From Delftia tsuruhatensis NBRC 16741 (GTDB taxonomy: Bacteria > Pseudomonadota > Gammaproteobacteria > Burkholderiales > Burkholderiaceae_C): a stretch of DNA of 64,000 bases. The stretch is taken from positions 1 to 64,000 of the forward strand of contig NZ_BCTO01000025.1 of assembly GCF_001571325.1 (NCBI RefSeq). Reading direction: 5' to 3'. Every line of letters begins with the position of its first letter. The stretch's first letter is position 1. The position numbers and the translations under genes are program-made. The notes under the pieces are model-generated. The model worked only from the letters and a program-made list of their open reading frames with translations. It did no database searches and had not been told where the DNA came from. Positions 1-9,300 of this stretch are shown here, one piece after another.

Positions 1-73
1 CTTTGCCCAGGTCCATGGCCGCGCCGATGGCGGGCACATGCGAGGTGTAGACGGATGCGGTGATGCGTGCCAT
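1..73 (-). CDS. ligB: Protocatechuate 4,5-dioxygenase beta subunit (LigB/PmdB), N-terminal fragment
   Basis: Only the first 24 codons lie in the window, and the gene continues past the left edge. The translation begins MARITASVYTSHVPAIGAA, the characteristic start of the catalytic beta subunit of protocatechuate 4,5-dioxygenase, a class III extradiol enzyme. The family uses a non-haem Fe(II) to open the ring of protocatechuate to 4-carboxy-2-hydroxymuconate semialdehyde in the cytoplasm. The HVP segment carries a histidine that belongs to the iron-binding set in this family; the other ligands are outside the window. The start codon overlaps the ligA stop as TGATG, which implies translational coupling of the two subunits. 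Confidence 0.85.
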   Translation of the reverse strand, partial: MARITASVYTSHVPAIGAAMDLGK

Positions 74-480
74 CAGATGCCTTTTTCCTGTCGTTCCTGC
101 TCATGCAGGTAGCGGTTTCCATTGATGCTGCGTCCGCCGCCCAGCATCATCTGGCCGTAGTCCTCCTCGTTCATGCCACTCATGGTCGAGACCATGTTCT
201 GCACGCTGACGCCGTCGGTGGCGCCGATCTTCACGAGGAAGTAGATGTTTCCGCCCAGCGCAATGCAGCGGTTCAGGTCGCGGTCCAGCACGGCCTGTCT
301 TTGCTCGGCCGTCATGGCCCATTCGCCCAGATAGGCGCGCTCGTCAGCCCGAAAGCGCTCACGGTTCTCGGCCTTCATCAGCGACATGCAGAACTGGTTG
401 AGCCAGTAGCCCTGGCGGGATTGCTCGGCGTCGAAGACCGTGGTTCCCGGTACGTCGAGATAGGGTTTGTCCAATGCCAT
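73..480 (-). CDS. ligA: Protocatechuate 4,5-dioxygenase alpha subunit (LigA/PmdA)
   Basis: This 135-residue protein has the normal length for the small alpha subunit, which caps the LigB active site in the alpha2-beta2 enzyme and lines the substrate pocket. Recognisable family features are the YLDVPGT start, the LNQFCMSLMKAENRERF helix, and the C-terminal stretch with MSGMNEEDY and GGGRSINGNRY. A good ribosome site (AGGAGAA) lies about 9 nt before the ATG. The gene is followed directly by ligB and preceded by an aromatic-acid transporter, so uptake and ring cleavage are probably co-transcribed. In Comamonas relatives the equivalent operon is called pmd. An 8-bp tandem repeat lies 17 to 80 bp upstream of the start. 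Confidence 0.93.
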   Translation of the reverse strand: MALDKPYLDVPGTTVFDAEQSRQGYWLNQFCMSLMKAENRERFRADERAYLGEWAMTAEQRQAVLDRDLNRCIALGGNIYFLVKIGATDGVSVQNMVSTMSGMNEEDYGQMMLGGGRSINGNRYLHEQERQEKGI

Positions 481-496
481 GGAAGTGTTTCTCCTG

Positions 497-560
497 CGCT
501 TGAGCGCTTGGGCGCTTGGGCGCTCGGGCGCTCGGGCGCTCGGGCGCTCGGGCGCTCGGG
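497..560. repeat. 8-bp tandem repeat (about 8 copies) between transporter and ligA
   Basis: The unit CGCTYGGG occurs eight times head to tail. The left units read CGCTTGAG, CGCTTGGG, CGCTTGGG and the right five are all CGCTCGGG. The tract fills most of the 108-bp gap between the symporter stop and the ligA ribosome site. An 8-bp unit is not a multiple of three, but the tract is not inside a supported gene. A change in copy number would alter spacing or mRNA structure ahead of ligA rather than a reading frame. Confidence 0.9.
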
Positions 561-588
561 CGCGTGCTCACGGATAGGGGTTCAAGGA

Positions 589-1929
589 TCAAGCACCAGG
601 CGCTCGCAGCGCGCCACCCCCCGGCGCCAGGGCGCGGCCGGCGCCCGTGGCCCACACGGCCAGCGCAGCGGCAATCAGCGGCAAGGCAAAGACGTAGTAC
701 AGCGAGGCAGGCTGCCAGCCACCGTCCAGCAGCAGGCCGGCCATGGTGGGCGCCACGATGGCGCCTATGCGCCCAATGCCTATGGCCCAGCCCATGCCGG
801 TGGCGCGCACCTGGGCCGGATAGGTGGCCGGCACCAGCCCGTACAGCCCGGCCATGGAGGCGAACAGGAACACGCCCACGCCCACCGCTGCGGCAAACGC
901 CCAGCCCAGGCTGGCCGAGGCCAGGCCGAACAGCGCGGTGAACAAGGCATTCAGCAGCAGGCTGCCCATGGCCAGATGCCGCAGCCTCACCTTCACTGCC
1001 AGCAGGCCGAACAGGCTGCCGCCGGCAATGCCTCCCAGGTTGAGCAGCACGCCGCCCGTCACGCCCTGCTGTGCCGACAGGCCGGCCTGCACCAGCAGCT
1101 TGGGCGTCCAGCTCAGCGAAAAATAGACGCTGAACATCAGCAGGAAGAAGCCGGCCCAGAGCATCAGCGTGGGGCGCGCCAGGCCGTTCCTGAACAGGGC
1201 AGCCACGGTGTTGCCCTGCCGGACTTCGCCGCCGGCCCGTGCAGGCAGCTGCAGCAAGGCAGGATGGCCCATCAGCGCCATCAGCCGGTTGAGCTTTTCC
1301 AGCGCACGTGCCGGGCGGCGGCCCAACAGAAAGTCCACCGACTCCGGCAGCCGCCATAGCACGATGGGCACCATCAGCGCCGTGGCCAGGCCGCCGAACA
1401 CGAAGACCGAGCGCCAGCCATGGTGTGCCAGCAGCCAGGCGGCCATGAGCCCGCCCAGCGTGGCGCCAATCGGATAGCCCGTGGCCTGCAGCGCAATCGC
1501 CGTGCTGCGCCATTTGTTCGATGAATACTCCGAGGTGATCACCCCCACGCTGGCCAGCATGCCGCCAATGCCCACGCCCGTCATGGCGCGCAGGGCTGCC
1601 AGTTCCACATAGCTGCGCGCTGCGGCAGACAGCAGCATGCCCACGGACACCACGACCAGGCACAGCACGATGACGGGTTGCCGGCCACGGCGGTCGGCCA
1701 CGGGCGCCAGGAACAGCGAGCCTATGGCCATGCCGATCAGCCCGGCACTGAACAGCACGCCCAGCTGCGCCCCGTTGAGCTTCCACTCGGCAGCGACGGC
1801 CGAGGCGGTGAAGGCCATCACCAGCACATCGAAGCCGTCCAGCATGATGAGCAGGATGCAGATGGCCACGGCGAGCCACTGGAACGGCGCCATGGCGCCC
1901 TCGTCCATCGTCTTGCGGATATCTTTCAT
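589..1929 (-). CDS. Major facilitator, aromatic acid:H+ symporter (AAHS) family
   Basis: The 446-residue protein has about twelve hydrophobic segments. It carries the AAHS signature LDGFD in the first membrane helix and the major-facilitator loop motif DRRGRQ between helices 2 and 3. PcaK, BenK, GenK and PmdK belong to this family and import benzoate-type acids with protons across the inner membrane. The start is taken at the ATG before KDIRKTMDEG, which matches family length; the open frame extends 69 codons further upstream without coding character. It lies directly upstream of ligA on the same strand, so protocatechuate or a related hydroxybenzoate is the likely substrate. The exact substrate cannot be read from the sequence. 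Confidence 0.88.
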   Translation of the reverse strand: MKDIRKTMDEGAMAPFQWLAVAICILLIMLDGFDVLVMAFTASAVAAEWKLNGAQLGVLFSAGLIGMAIGSLFLAPVADRRGRQPVIVLCLVVVSVGMLLSAAARSYVELAALRAMTGVGIGGMLASVGVITSEYSSNKWRSTAIALQATGYPIGATLGGLMAAWLLAHHGWRSVFVFGGLATALMVPIVLWRLPESVDFLLGRRPARALEKLNRLMALMGHPALLQLPARAGGEVRQGNTVAALFRNGLARPTLMLWAGFFLLMFSVYFSLSWTPKLLVQAGLSAQQGVTGGVLLNLGGIAGGSLFGLLAVKVRLRHLAMGSLLLNALFTALFGLASASLGWAFAAAVGVGVFLFASMAGLYGLVPATYPAQVRATGMGWAIGIGRIGAIVAPTMAGLLLDGGWQPASLYYVFALPLIAAALAVWATGAGRALAPGGGALRAPGA

Positions 1930-2134
1930 ACAAGTCCTTGTCGGAGCAGGTTGTCTCTTTGCCCTGGCAGGCGCTTTGCACCCAGGCCAGGTTCTGTTGT
2001 AGGGAAACCGGGGCGGCCTGTGTTCGGAGTGCACAGCGCCGACATTTCCCAGTGCAAAAAGTATCTCCACGCTAGCCTCTCCAGGCCAATGCCGACGGAC
2101 GCGCAAGCTATGCGTTCTATTGATGGCTACATGC

Positions 2135-2167
2135 AAAAAGGCCGGCCACCCAGAGGTGACCGGCCTT
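2135..2167 (-). terminator. Rho-independent terminator after the aldehyde oxidoreductase operon
   Basis: On the minus strand an 8-bp stem (AAGGCCGG with CCGGCCTT) is extended by CAC/GTG after one mismatch. It closes a 6-nt loop and runs into five T residues. It begins about 53 nt after the stop of the molybdenum subunit gene. It separates that operon from the downstream transporter-ligAB genes, which therefore probably have their own promoter in 1930-2134. Confidence 0.85.
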
Positions 2168-2219
2168 CGTTCATCAAGAATCCAGGGCCTGAGCGGGCTG
2201 CCTCAGGTGCACTCCCCTG

Positions 2220-4472
2220 TCATGCCAGCCTCCCCAGCCCCGCCAGCAGCTTGTCGAGCGTGACCGGATAGTCACGCACGCGTACGCCGGTGGCGTTGTA
2301 GATGGCGTTGGCAATGGCCGCGCTCACGCCGCAGATGCCCAGCTCGCCCACACCCTTGGCCTTCATGGGCGAGGCCATGGGATCGACCTCGTCCAGAAAG
2401 ATCACTTCCTGGTGCGGGATGTCGGCATGCACGGGCACCTCATAGCCCGCCAGGTCGTGGTTGACGAACAAGCCCAGGCGCGTGTCCACGGCCAGCTCCT
2501 CCATCAGGGCCGCTCCCACGCCCATGGTCATGGCGCCGATGACCTGGCTGCGGGCCGTCTTGGGATTGAGGATGCGGCCGGCCGCGCAAACGGCCAGCAT
2601 GCGCCGCACGCGGACCTCGGCGGTGAAGGCGTCCACGGCGACCTCCACGAAGTGCGCGCCAAAGGTGGACTGCTGCATCTTCTTGTCGAGCACGCCGAAT
2701 TCGATGGCATCCTCGGCCGTCAGGTCGCCGTCGCCGGCAGCGCTGGCCAGGGCCCGGCGCTTGCCGCCCGCCTGCACATGCCCATCCGAGAATTCGGCCG
2801 TCGCCGGGTCCATGCCCAGCTTGCGCGCCACGGCCTCGCGCAGCTTCACGCAGGCGGCATAGACGCCGGAGGTGGCACTGGCCGCACCCCATTGCCCGCC
2901 CGAGCCGGCAGACACGGGAAAGCCGGAATCGCCCAGCCGCACGCGCACCTGCTGCAGCGGCAGGCCCAGCATCTCGGCCGCCGTTTGGGCAATGATGGTG
3001 TAGCTGCCCGTGCCGATGTCGGTCATGTCGGTTTCCACGGTGAGCATGCCCTGCCTGTCCAGGCGCACGCGGGCGGCGGACTTCATGACAGGCGCGCCAC
3101 GGTAGGCGCCGGCCATGCCCAGGCCGATCAGCCAGCGCCCTTCGCGTCGTTGGGCCGGCTGGGGATTGCGCTGGCTCCATCCGAAGCGCTCGGCGCCCGT
3201 GCGCAGGCACTGCACGAACTCACGGCGGGAAAACGGCTTGTGCTCCTGGGCAGGGGTGCCCTCCTTCGCCTCGGGTTGCGGCTTCTTGCCGCTGTCCGGC
3301 ACCACCTGGGTGTCGTTGCGGATGCGCAGCTCCACGGGATCGATGCCGAGCTTTTCCGCCAGCTCGTCCATGGCAACCTCCAGCGCCATGTGGCCCGTGG
3401 CTTCGCCGGGGGCGCGCATGGCATTGGCCTCGGGCAGGTCCAGCACGGCCAGGCGGGTGGCAGTCATGCGATGGGTGCCGGCATACATGCGGCGGGTCTG
3501 GTCCACGGCACCGTCCGCCGATCCTCCGGGCTGGTCGCCCGACCAGCTTTCGTGGCCGATGGCGGTGATCCTGCCATCCTGCCCTGCCGCGATGCGCACT
3601 CGCTGGATGGTGGCCGGGCGGTGCGTGGTGTTGTTGGCCATCAGCGGGCGCTGCAGTGCGACCTTGACCGGGCGGCCTGCCGCGCGCGCCCCCAGTGCGG
3701 CCAAGAGCGCATCGGCCCGCAGGAACAGCTTGCCGCCAAAACCGCCGCCAATGAATGGCGAGACCAGGCGCACCTTGTCCTTGGGAATGCCCAGCGTCCT
3801 TGCCAGCTCGCCCTGCCCCCAGGCAATCATCTGGTTCGAGGTCCATACCGTGAGCTGGTCGCCCTTCCATGCGGCCAGCGTGGCATGGGGCTCCATCATG
3901 GCGTGCGACTGGTCTGGCGTGGTGTATGTGGCGTCCACCTTCACGGGGGCCGAAGCGAAGGCGCCGTCGAAATCGCCAATGGCCGTGTCCGGCGCATCGC
4001 CATTGATGCTGTCGGGTGGCACGGCGGAGTCCCTGGCCTTGGCCAAGTCATAGGCGCCAGCCACGGGCTCGTAGTCCACACGGACCAATTGCGCGGCAGC
4101 GCGCGCCTGCTCGAAGGTTTCCGCCACCACCAGGGCCACGGCCTGGTGGTAGTGGGCCACCTGGGGGCCTGCCAGCAACGGCGCGGTATTCATCTTGCCC
4201 TGGCCCAGCTTGCCAGCGGTCTGTGCGGTGACGATGGCCAGCACGCCGGGCGCGCGGCTTGCCTGCGCCAGCCCGATGCTGCGTATGCGGCCCTTGGCGA
4301 TGGCCGAGCCCACCACATAGCCATAGGCCGGGTGCTGGACCACGTCATGCCGCTCATAGGCATACGGCGCCGTGCCGGTGGTCTTGAGCAGGCCGTCGAT
4401 GCGGTTCATCGGCTGGCCGATGATCTTGAGCTGGTCAATGGGGTTGACCGTTGCGGGGGTGTCGAATTTCAT
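2220..4472 (-). CDS. paoC: Periplasmic aldehyde oxidoreductase, molybdenum-binding large subunit (PaoC type)
   Basis: The 750-residue protein is of the xanthine dehydrogenase family and close in length to E. coli PaoC (732). The N-terminal fold-1 begins near IGQPMNRIDGLLKTTG. The GGGFGGK motif of the molybdopterin-binding region and a C-terminal GVGELGICG segment are present. The glutamate of GVGE is at the position of the catalytic base in the family. The enzyme class oxidises aromatic and other aldehydes to acids in the periplasm. The start is at KFDTPATV, 4 bp after the FAD-subunit stop, and completes a three-gene operon. Substrate is inferred only; the neighbouring protocatechuate genes suggest an aromatic aldehyde such as vanillin or 4-hydroxybenzaldehyde. 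Confidence 0.87.
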   Translation of the reverse strand: MKFDTPATVNPIDQLKIIGQPMNRIDGLLKTTGTAPYAYERHDVVQHPAYGYVVGSAIAKGRIRSIGLAQASRAPGVLAIVTAQTAGKLGQGKMNTAPLLAGPQVAHYHQAVALVVAETFEQARAAAQLVRVDYEPVAGAYDLAKARDSAVPPDSINGDAPDTAIGDFDGAFASAPVKVDATYTTPDQSHAMMEPHATLAAWKGDQLTVWTSNQMIAWGQGELARTLGIPKDKVRLVSPFIGGGFGGKLFLRADALLAALGARAAGRPVKVALQRPLMANNTTHRPATIQRVRIAAGQDGRITAIGHESWSGDQPGGSADGAVDQTRRMYAGTHRMTATRLAVLDLPEANAMRAPGEATGHMALEVAMDELAEKLGIDPVELRIRNDTQVVPDSGKKPQPEAKEGTPAQEHKPFSRREFVQCLRTGAERFGWSQRNPQPAQRREGRWLIGLGMAGAYRGAPVMKSAARVRLDRQGMLTVETDMTDIGTGSYTIIAQTAAEMLGLPLQQVRVRLGDSGFPVSAGSGGQWGAASATSGVYAACVKLREAVARKLGMDPATAEFSDGHVQAGGKRRALASAAGDGDLTAEDAIEFGVLDKKMQQSTFGAHFVEVAVDAFTAEVRVRRMLAVCAAGRILNPKTARSQVIGAMTMGVGAALMEELAVDTRLGLFVNHDLAGYEVPVHADIPHQEVIFLDEVDPMASPMKAKGVGELGICGVSAAIANAIYNATGVRVRDYPVTLDKLLAGLGRLA

Positions 4473-4476
4473 GGCG

Positions 4477-5427
4477 TCAGTTCCTGGCCTGGTCCAGCAC
4501 GGAGGCAAGCGTGCGCTCGGCCAGCGTGAGTTTGAAGGCGTTGTCGTGCGTGGGCCGGGCGCCTGCCAGCAGGCGGTCGGTGACGGCCTTGGCGCCCTGC
4601 GGCATCAACGCTTCGGCAGCCTCCAGACGCCACGGCTTGTGCGCCACGCCGCCCAGGGCCACGCGCCCGCTGCCGTCGCGCTGCACGATGGCGGCCACAG
4701 ACACCAGCGCAAACGCATAGGAAGCGCGGTCACGCACCTTGTGATAGATGTGCGTGCCGCCCGGCGGCGGCGGCAGGGTGACGGAGGTGATCAGTTCGCC
4801 GGCCTGCAAGGCCGTCTCTACATGCGGCGTGCTGCCGGGCAGCCGGTGGAAGTCGGCAATGGGGATGACGCGGGCCTTGCCGTCGGCCTGGACGGTCTCC
4901 ACCGTGGCATCCAGCGCGCGCAGCGCCACGGCCATGTCGCTGGGGTGGGTGGCAATGCAGGCCTCGCTGCCGCCGATCACCGCATGCTGGCGGCTCACGC
5001 CGGCAATGGCCGAACAGCCGCTGCCCGGCACACGCTTGTTGCACGGCATATTGGTGTCGTAGAAATACGGGCAGCGCGTGCGCTGCAGCAGATTGCCGCC
5101 TGTGGTGGCCATGTTGCGCAGTTGGCCCGAGGCACCGGCCACCAGGGCGCGGGTCAGCACGCCGTAGTCACGCCGCACGCGCGCATGGGCGGCCAGGTCG
5201 CTGTTGCGCACCAGCGCGCCTATGCGCAGCCCGCCCTGCGCGGTGGGCTCCACGGTATCCATGCCGGTGCCGTTGACATCGACCAGATGCACGGGGGTTT
5301 CTATCTGCAGCTTCATCAGGTCCAGCAGATTCGTGCCCCCGGCGATGAAGCGGGCGCCCGGCCGGGCCGCCACGGCGGCGGCAGCCTGCGCGGGGGACTG
5401 GGCGCGTTCGTAGGTGAAGGCAATCAT
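4477..5427 (-). CDS. paoB: Periplasmic aldehyde oxidoreductase, FAD-binding subunit with extra Fe-S motif (PaoB type)
   Basis: This 316-residue protein matches PaoB (318). The FAD-binding motif [11 protein letters not shown] is near the N-terminus and [13 protein letters not shown] near residue 110. Cysteines in RCPYFYD, MPCNK and PGSGCSAI follow the spacing of the additional [4Fe-4S] insertion known in PaoB and absent from most xanthine dehydrogenase FAD subunits. The C-terminal CO dehydrogenase flavoprotein domain contains [10 protein letters not shown]. It passes electrons between the [2Fe-2S] and molybdenum subunits. The ATG overlaps the upstream stop as ATGA, so translation is coupled. 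The start at [10 protein letters not shown] agrees with family proteins. Confidence 0.88.
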   Translation of the reverse strand: MIAFTYERAQSPAQAAAAVAARPGARFIAGGTNLLDLMKLQIETPVHLVDVNGTGMDTVEPTAQGGLRIGALVRNSDLAAHARVRRDYGVLTRALVAGASGQLRNMATTGGNLLQRTRCPYFYDTNMPCNKRVPGSGCSAIAGVSRQHAVIGGSEACIATHPSDMAVALRALDATVETVQADGKARVIPIADFHRLPGSTPHVETALQAGELITSVTLPPPPGGTHIYHKVRDRASYAFALVSVAAIVQRDGSGRVALGGVAHKPWRLEAAEALMPQGAKAVTDRLLAGARPTHDNAFKLTLAERTLASVLDQARN

Positions 5428-6068
5428 GTCCGCCCCTCCCCTGCCACTTCGGTGATTGCATCGACGATGTTGGAATATGCCCCGCAGCGGCACAGGTTGC
5501 CGCTCATGCGTTCACGCAGTTCATGGGCCGACACCAGGGGCTGGGCCACGATGTCTTCGCTGGCATGGCTGGGCATGCCTTGCCGGATCTCGTCGAGCAC
5601 GCCCACGGCAGAGCAGATCTGCCCCGGCGTGCAGTAGCCGCACTGGAATCCGTCATGCCGCACGAAGGCGGCCTGCATGGCGTGCGGGGATTGCGGCGTG
5701 CCCAGGCCTTCGATGGTGGTCACGGCGGCGCCCTGGTTCATCACGGCCAGGCTCAGGCAGGACACAACCCGCCGGCCATTCACCAGCACCGTGCAGGCCC
5801 CGCACTGGCCATGGTCGCAGCCTTTCTTGGTGCCAGTCAGGTGCAGGTGCTCGCGCAGGGCGTCGAGCAGCGTGGTGCGGGTGTCCAGGTCCAGGCGGTG
5901 TTCCTTGCCGTTGACTTGCAGGGTGACGGGCAGCTGGACCCCTTCGGGGATGGAGGGAGGCTGCACTTGCGCGCCGGCCGATCGAGGCACGGCCGTTGCC
6001 GCAGCCGTGGAGGCACCTGCAATCAGCAGGTCCCTCCGCGAAACGGAAAGCTGGGTGTTGTGTTCCAT
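5424..6068 (-). CDS. paoA: Periplasmic aldehyde oxidoreductase, [2Fe-2S] subunit with Tat signal (PaoA type)
   Basis: This 214-residue protein begins with a twin-arginine signal ([12 protein letters not shown], then an Ala-rich core ending near SAGAQ). The assembled complex would therefore be exported folded. The ferredoxin domain has the cysteine pattern of [14 protein letters not shown], and the second cluster domain has [10 protein letters not shown] and [12 protein letters not shown]. coli PaoA (229 residues) is organised the same way and carries the Tat signal for the heterotrimer. The start at [10 protein letters not shown] is chosen because it places the Tat motif at the N-terminus; no strong ribosome site precedes it. 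It is the first gene of the paoABC-like operon. A dedicated molybdenum cofactor chaperone (PaoD/XdhC type) is not in the window. Confidence 0.87.
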   Translation of the reverse strand: MEHNTQLSVSRRDLLIAGASTAAATAVPRSAGAQVQPPSIPEGVQLPVTLQVNGKEHRLDLDTRTTLLDALREHLHLTGTKKGCDHGQCGACTVLVNGRRVVSCLSLAVMNQGAAVTTIEGLGTPQSPHAMQAAFVRHDGFQCGYCTPGQICSAVGVLDEIRQGMPSHASEDIVAQPLVSAHELRERMSGNLCRCGAYSNIVDAITEVAGEGRT

Positions 6069-6182
6069 GGGGCGTCCATCGTGTTGGCTCTTCGTGGGGC
6101 GTGCACACTGCTGCGGACACGCCACTCCAAGCATCGGTTCGGGACGCGCCCCGGGTTGTAGGTGATGGTCCAACGTCCGGGA

Positions 6183-6199
6183 CATCGGGTTGTCCGATG
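6183..6199. promoter_or_regulatory. Inverted repeat upstream of paoA, possible operator
   Basis: CATCGG and CCGATG form perfect 6-bp arms around a 5-bp spacer, about 115 bp before the paoA start. It lies in the 245-bp gap that must hold the promoter of the aldehyde oxidoreductase operon. No regulator gene is adjacent. Short repeats of this size can occur by chance in GC-rich DNA. Confidence 0.3.
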
Positions 6200-6240
6200 A
6201 CGGATCAGCGCATGCAGACGTGCGAGGGCCCCCGGCCCAT

Positions 6241-6276
6241 GCAAAGGCAGCGCCAGCAAGGCGCCCCAGCCTTTGC
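6241..6276 (-). terminator. Stem-loop after the AAA ATPase gene, probable terminator
   Basis: GCAAAGGC pairs with GCCTTTGC (8 bp). Inside them GCGCC pairs with GGCGC around AGCAA, giving a two-part hairpin with a small internal loop. It lies about 38 nt beyond the stop of the large ATPase gene on the minus strand. There is no good T tract, so it may act as a transcript-end stabiliser or weak terminator for the 16.4-6.3 kb operon. Confidence 0.45.
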
Positions 6277-6313
6277 CGATGTGCCCTGCCCCGGCTTTGC
6301 CCCGGCGCAGCGC

Positions 6314-9300
6314 CTAGGCCGCAGGCGGCACGTCGCCGCGCTGCATGCGCTCGAAGGCCTTGTCGATTTCCTCGGAGCGTATGGCGCCCGCAGCCGGCAC
6401 GGGGCGGCCCGCGCGCTGGGCGTCGATCTGCTCCTGCATGCGCGTGGCCACCTGCATCAGCACGCGGTGCAGGCCCAGCTGCTGGCGGCGGGCCTGGTCC
6501 AGGTGCGTGACCACGGGCTCCAGGGACTGGGCCAGCGACCGGGTCAGCAGTTGGCCCAGCATGTGGACCAGGGCCTGACGGTCCTGGGCGGCCTGCACCT
6601 CCGACGGGGTGCCGGCCTGGGTGCCGACGGGCTCGCTGGCCGCCCTTTGCGCCATCAGCTCGCGTATGCCGTGCAGCGAGTCGCCTGCGGCGCTTTGCGT
6701 CTGCAGCAGCCGGGCCAGCAGTGCCTGCAGCGCTTGCAGGAGCTGGGACTGTTCAGCGGCGCCTTCCTGCATCGCCTGCTGCTGGGGCTGGGCCACCGAC
6801 TGGGCCACCTCGCGCGTGGCGGCGACCAGATCGACCAGCTGCGCCGTCACGCGCGTGGCAGCGTCGGCATTGGCGCCGCCTGCGGCCTGGCGGCGCAGGA
6901 ACTGCTGGCGTATCTGCTGCCAGCGGGCGCTGTCCTCGTCGCTCATCTGCCCGCGCAGCTCGGCGAGCTTGAGCAGGTTCTCCTCGGCGCCCGTGGTCAG
7001 CATCTGCGCTTCGCCCTGGTAGTGGTCGGCCAGCATCTGCTGCATTTCCTGGTCGTTCATCACCGGGGTGATTTTTTCGGCCAGCTTGTTCATGTTGCGG
7101 TAGCTGCCCTGCAGCCGGAAGGCCGGCTCGGTGCGGTAGCCGTCGTCCTGCGCGGCGCTCTGGATGTACTGCTGGTTGACCTTGAACACCAGCTCGCGCA
7201 CCTGCACCATGCGGGCCAGCACGGCCTCGATCTCGCGCAGTTCGGCCGATGAATAGTCGTGCGACAGCGCGTTGCCCGAGACATCCCTGCCCTGCGCCTT
7301 GTCCAGCAGCAGGTACAGGTCCTGCAGGCTGCGCGTGGCCATCGGCGCCAGCACGGCGTTCGAGGTCATGCTGTTTTCGATATAGCTGAGCTTGAACACC
7401 TCCTGCATGCCGCCCAGCACATCGCCCAGGTTGTAGATGTCGGCACGGTTGGCCAGCATGTCGGGGATCTTGAAGACCTCCCCCGACTCGGTGTACGGAT
7501 TGCCCGACATGACCACGCAAAAGCGCTTGCCGCGCATGTCGTGGGTGCGGGTCTGCCCCTTCCACACGCCCTCGATGCGGCGCGTGCCGTCCGACAGCGA
7601 GATGAATTTCTGCAGGAACTCGGGGTGCGTGTGCTGTATGTCGTCGATGTACAGCATCACGTTGTTGGCCATCTCCAGCGCCAGGTTGAGCTTTTCCAGC
7701 TCCTTGGCCGCCGTGGCGTCCGGCGCCTGGGCCGGGTCCAGCGAGCGCACGGAGTGGCCCAGCGCCGGGCCGTTGATCTTCATGAAGATCAGGCCCAGGC
7801 GGTTGGCCACGTACTCCATCAGCGTGGTCTTGCCGTAGCCGGGCGGCGAGATCATCATCAGCAGGCCCATCTGGTCGGTGCGCTTGTTCTCGCCGGCCAC
7901 GCCGATCTGCTTGGCCAGGTTGTCGCCGATCACGGGCAGGTAGATCTCGTTGATGAGCCGGTTGCGCACAAAGGACGACAGCGGCCGGGCCTTGAATTCG
8001 TCCACCCGCACGCGCGAGCGCCAGTCCTGCAGCAGCTGCTGGCGCAGCGCCTGGTAGCGGCCGAATTCGGGGACAAAGCTGCGGAAATGGCGCGCGGCGC
8101 GCTGGCCCAGGTCGTCGATCTGCAGCCACATGCGGCCGTCCGCAATGCGCGGATGCTGGCCCAGCAGGCCCGGCACTTCATGGCGCAGGTCCACATTGCT
8201 GACCTTGCAGGGCAGTGGGCCGGCGCAGCACAGCCAGGCGGCGGCTTCGCCGCAATAGGCCAGCCAGGCGTGCCCTTGCCCGTCGTCCAGCGCGCGACAG
8301 GCGGTCTGCAGCCAGTGCAGCGCGCTGCGCCAGCGCTGGTCCAGCGGCGCCAAAGGCTTGTCGTGCCGGTCCTCGCCCTGCCAGTAGGCCTGCATTTCCT
8401 CCCAGCGCTGCAGCGGCTGGGCCTGCTGCTGCACGGCGGCCTGCAGTGCGGCAATGGCCGACTGGCTGTAGCTGGAGAAGGAAAAGCGCACGGCCTTTTG
8501 CGCCAGCTCGGCCTGCAGGTAGTCGGCGGCGCCGTGGATGAGGCTGTCGATATCGCTGTCTGCGGGCGCCGCCTGTCCTGGCAGCAGGTCGCGCAGCAGG
8601 CCCCGCTCGTCGGCATAGGCGCGCAGGCGCTCGGCAATGTCGGCGCGCAGGCTCAGCTGCTCGGCCTCGCTGCCGAACATCTGCTGCATGGCCTGGGCCT
8701 GCTGGGCGCGCAGCGGCCACTGCGCCATGGCGGCAGCCAGCTGCGGCTGCTGCACCTGGGCCTGTGCGCTCCAGAACAGCAGGGCCAGCGCGCGGGCGTC
8801 GGGCGCAAAGCGCAGCACGCCGGCGGCATCGCGCAGGGGCAGCAGCACCTGCAGGATGCGGGCCGCATCATGGTCGTGGATACCGCGCTCATAGCCTTCG
8901 CGGTAGCGCGGCGCGGAGAATTCGCGGATGGCCTGGGTCAGCGCCGCCTCGTCGGGCAGCAACTGGGCCAGCCGGGCCTCGCTCCAGCCGTCACGGCGCT
9001 GGCGTGCGGCCTGCACCACTTCCAGGGCCAGGTATTCACCGCGATAGAAGTCTGCCGATTCGGCCGGCGTGGAGGCATCCCAGTAGGCCTGCAAAGCGGC
9101 CAGCTCGGGGTTGTCCACGGGCTCGAAATACTCGGTGCCGACCAGGTGCAGGAACAATGCGCCGTTGCGCGGCAGCAGGGTCAGGTCCAGTTCCTGGTTG
9201 CCCACGCTGAAGCGGTGGCGGCCCAGGCGGATGATGGCGCCGCCGCCTTCGTACAGCTCGCTGCGGTCCTGCAGCGCGCGAAACGCCTGGTCGCGCAGGT

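Noticed and set aside
497..560. Tandem repeat considered as a CRISPR array
   Set aside because: Units of 8 bp without spacers; no cas genes in the window.
67..1359. 430-codon plus-strand frame over ligA and the transporter
   Set aside because: It runs through the 8-bp repeat tract, has no family features, and is opposite two well-recognised genes.
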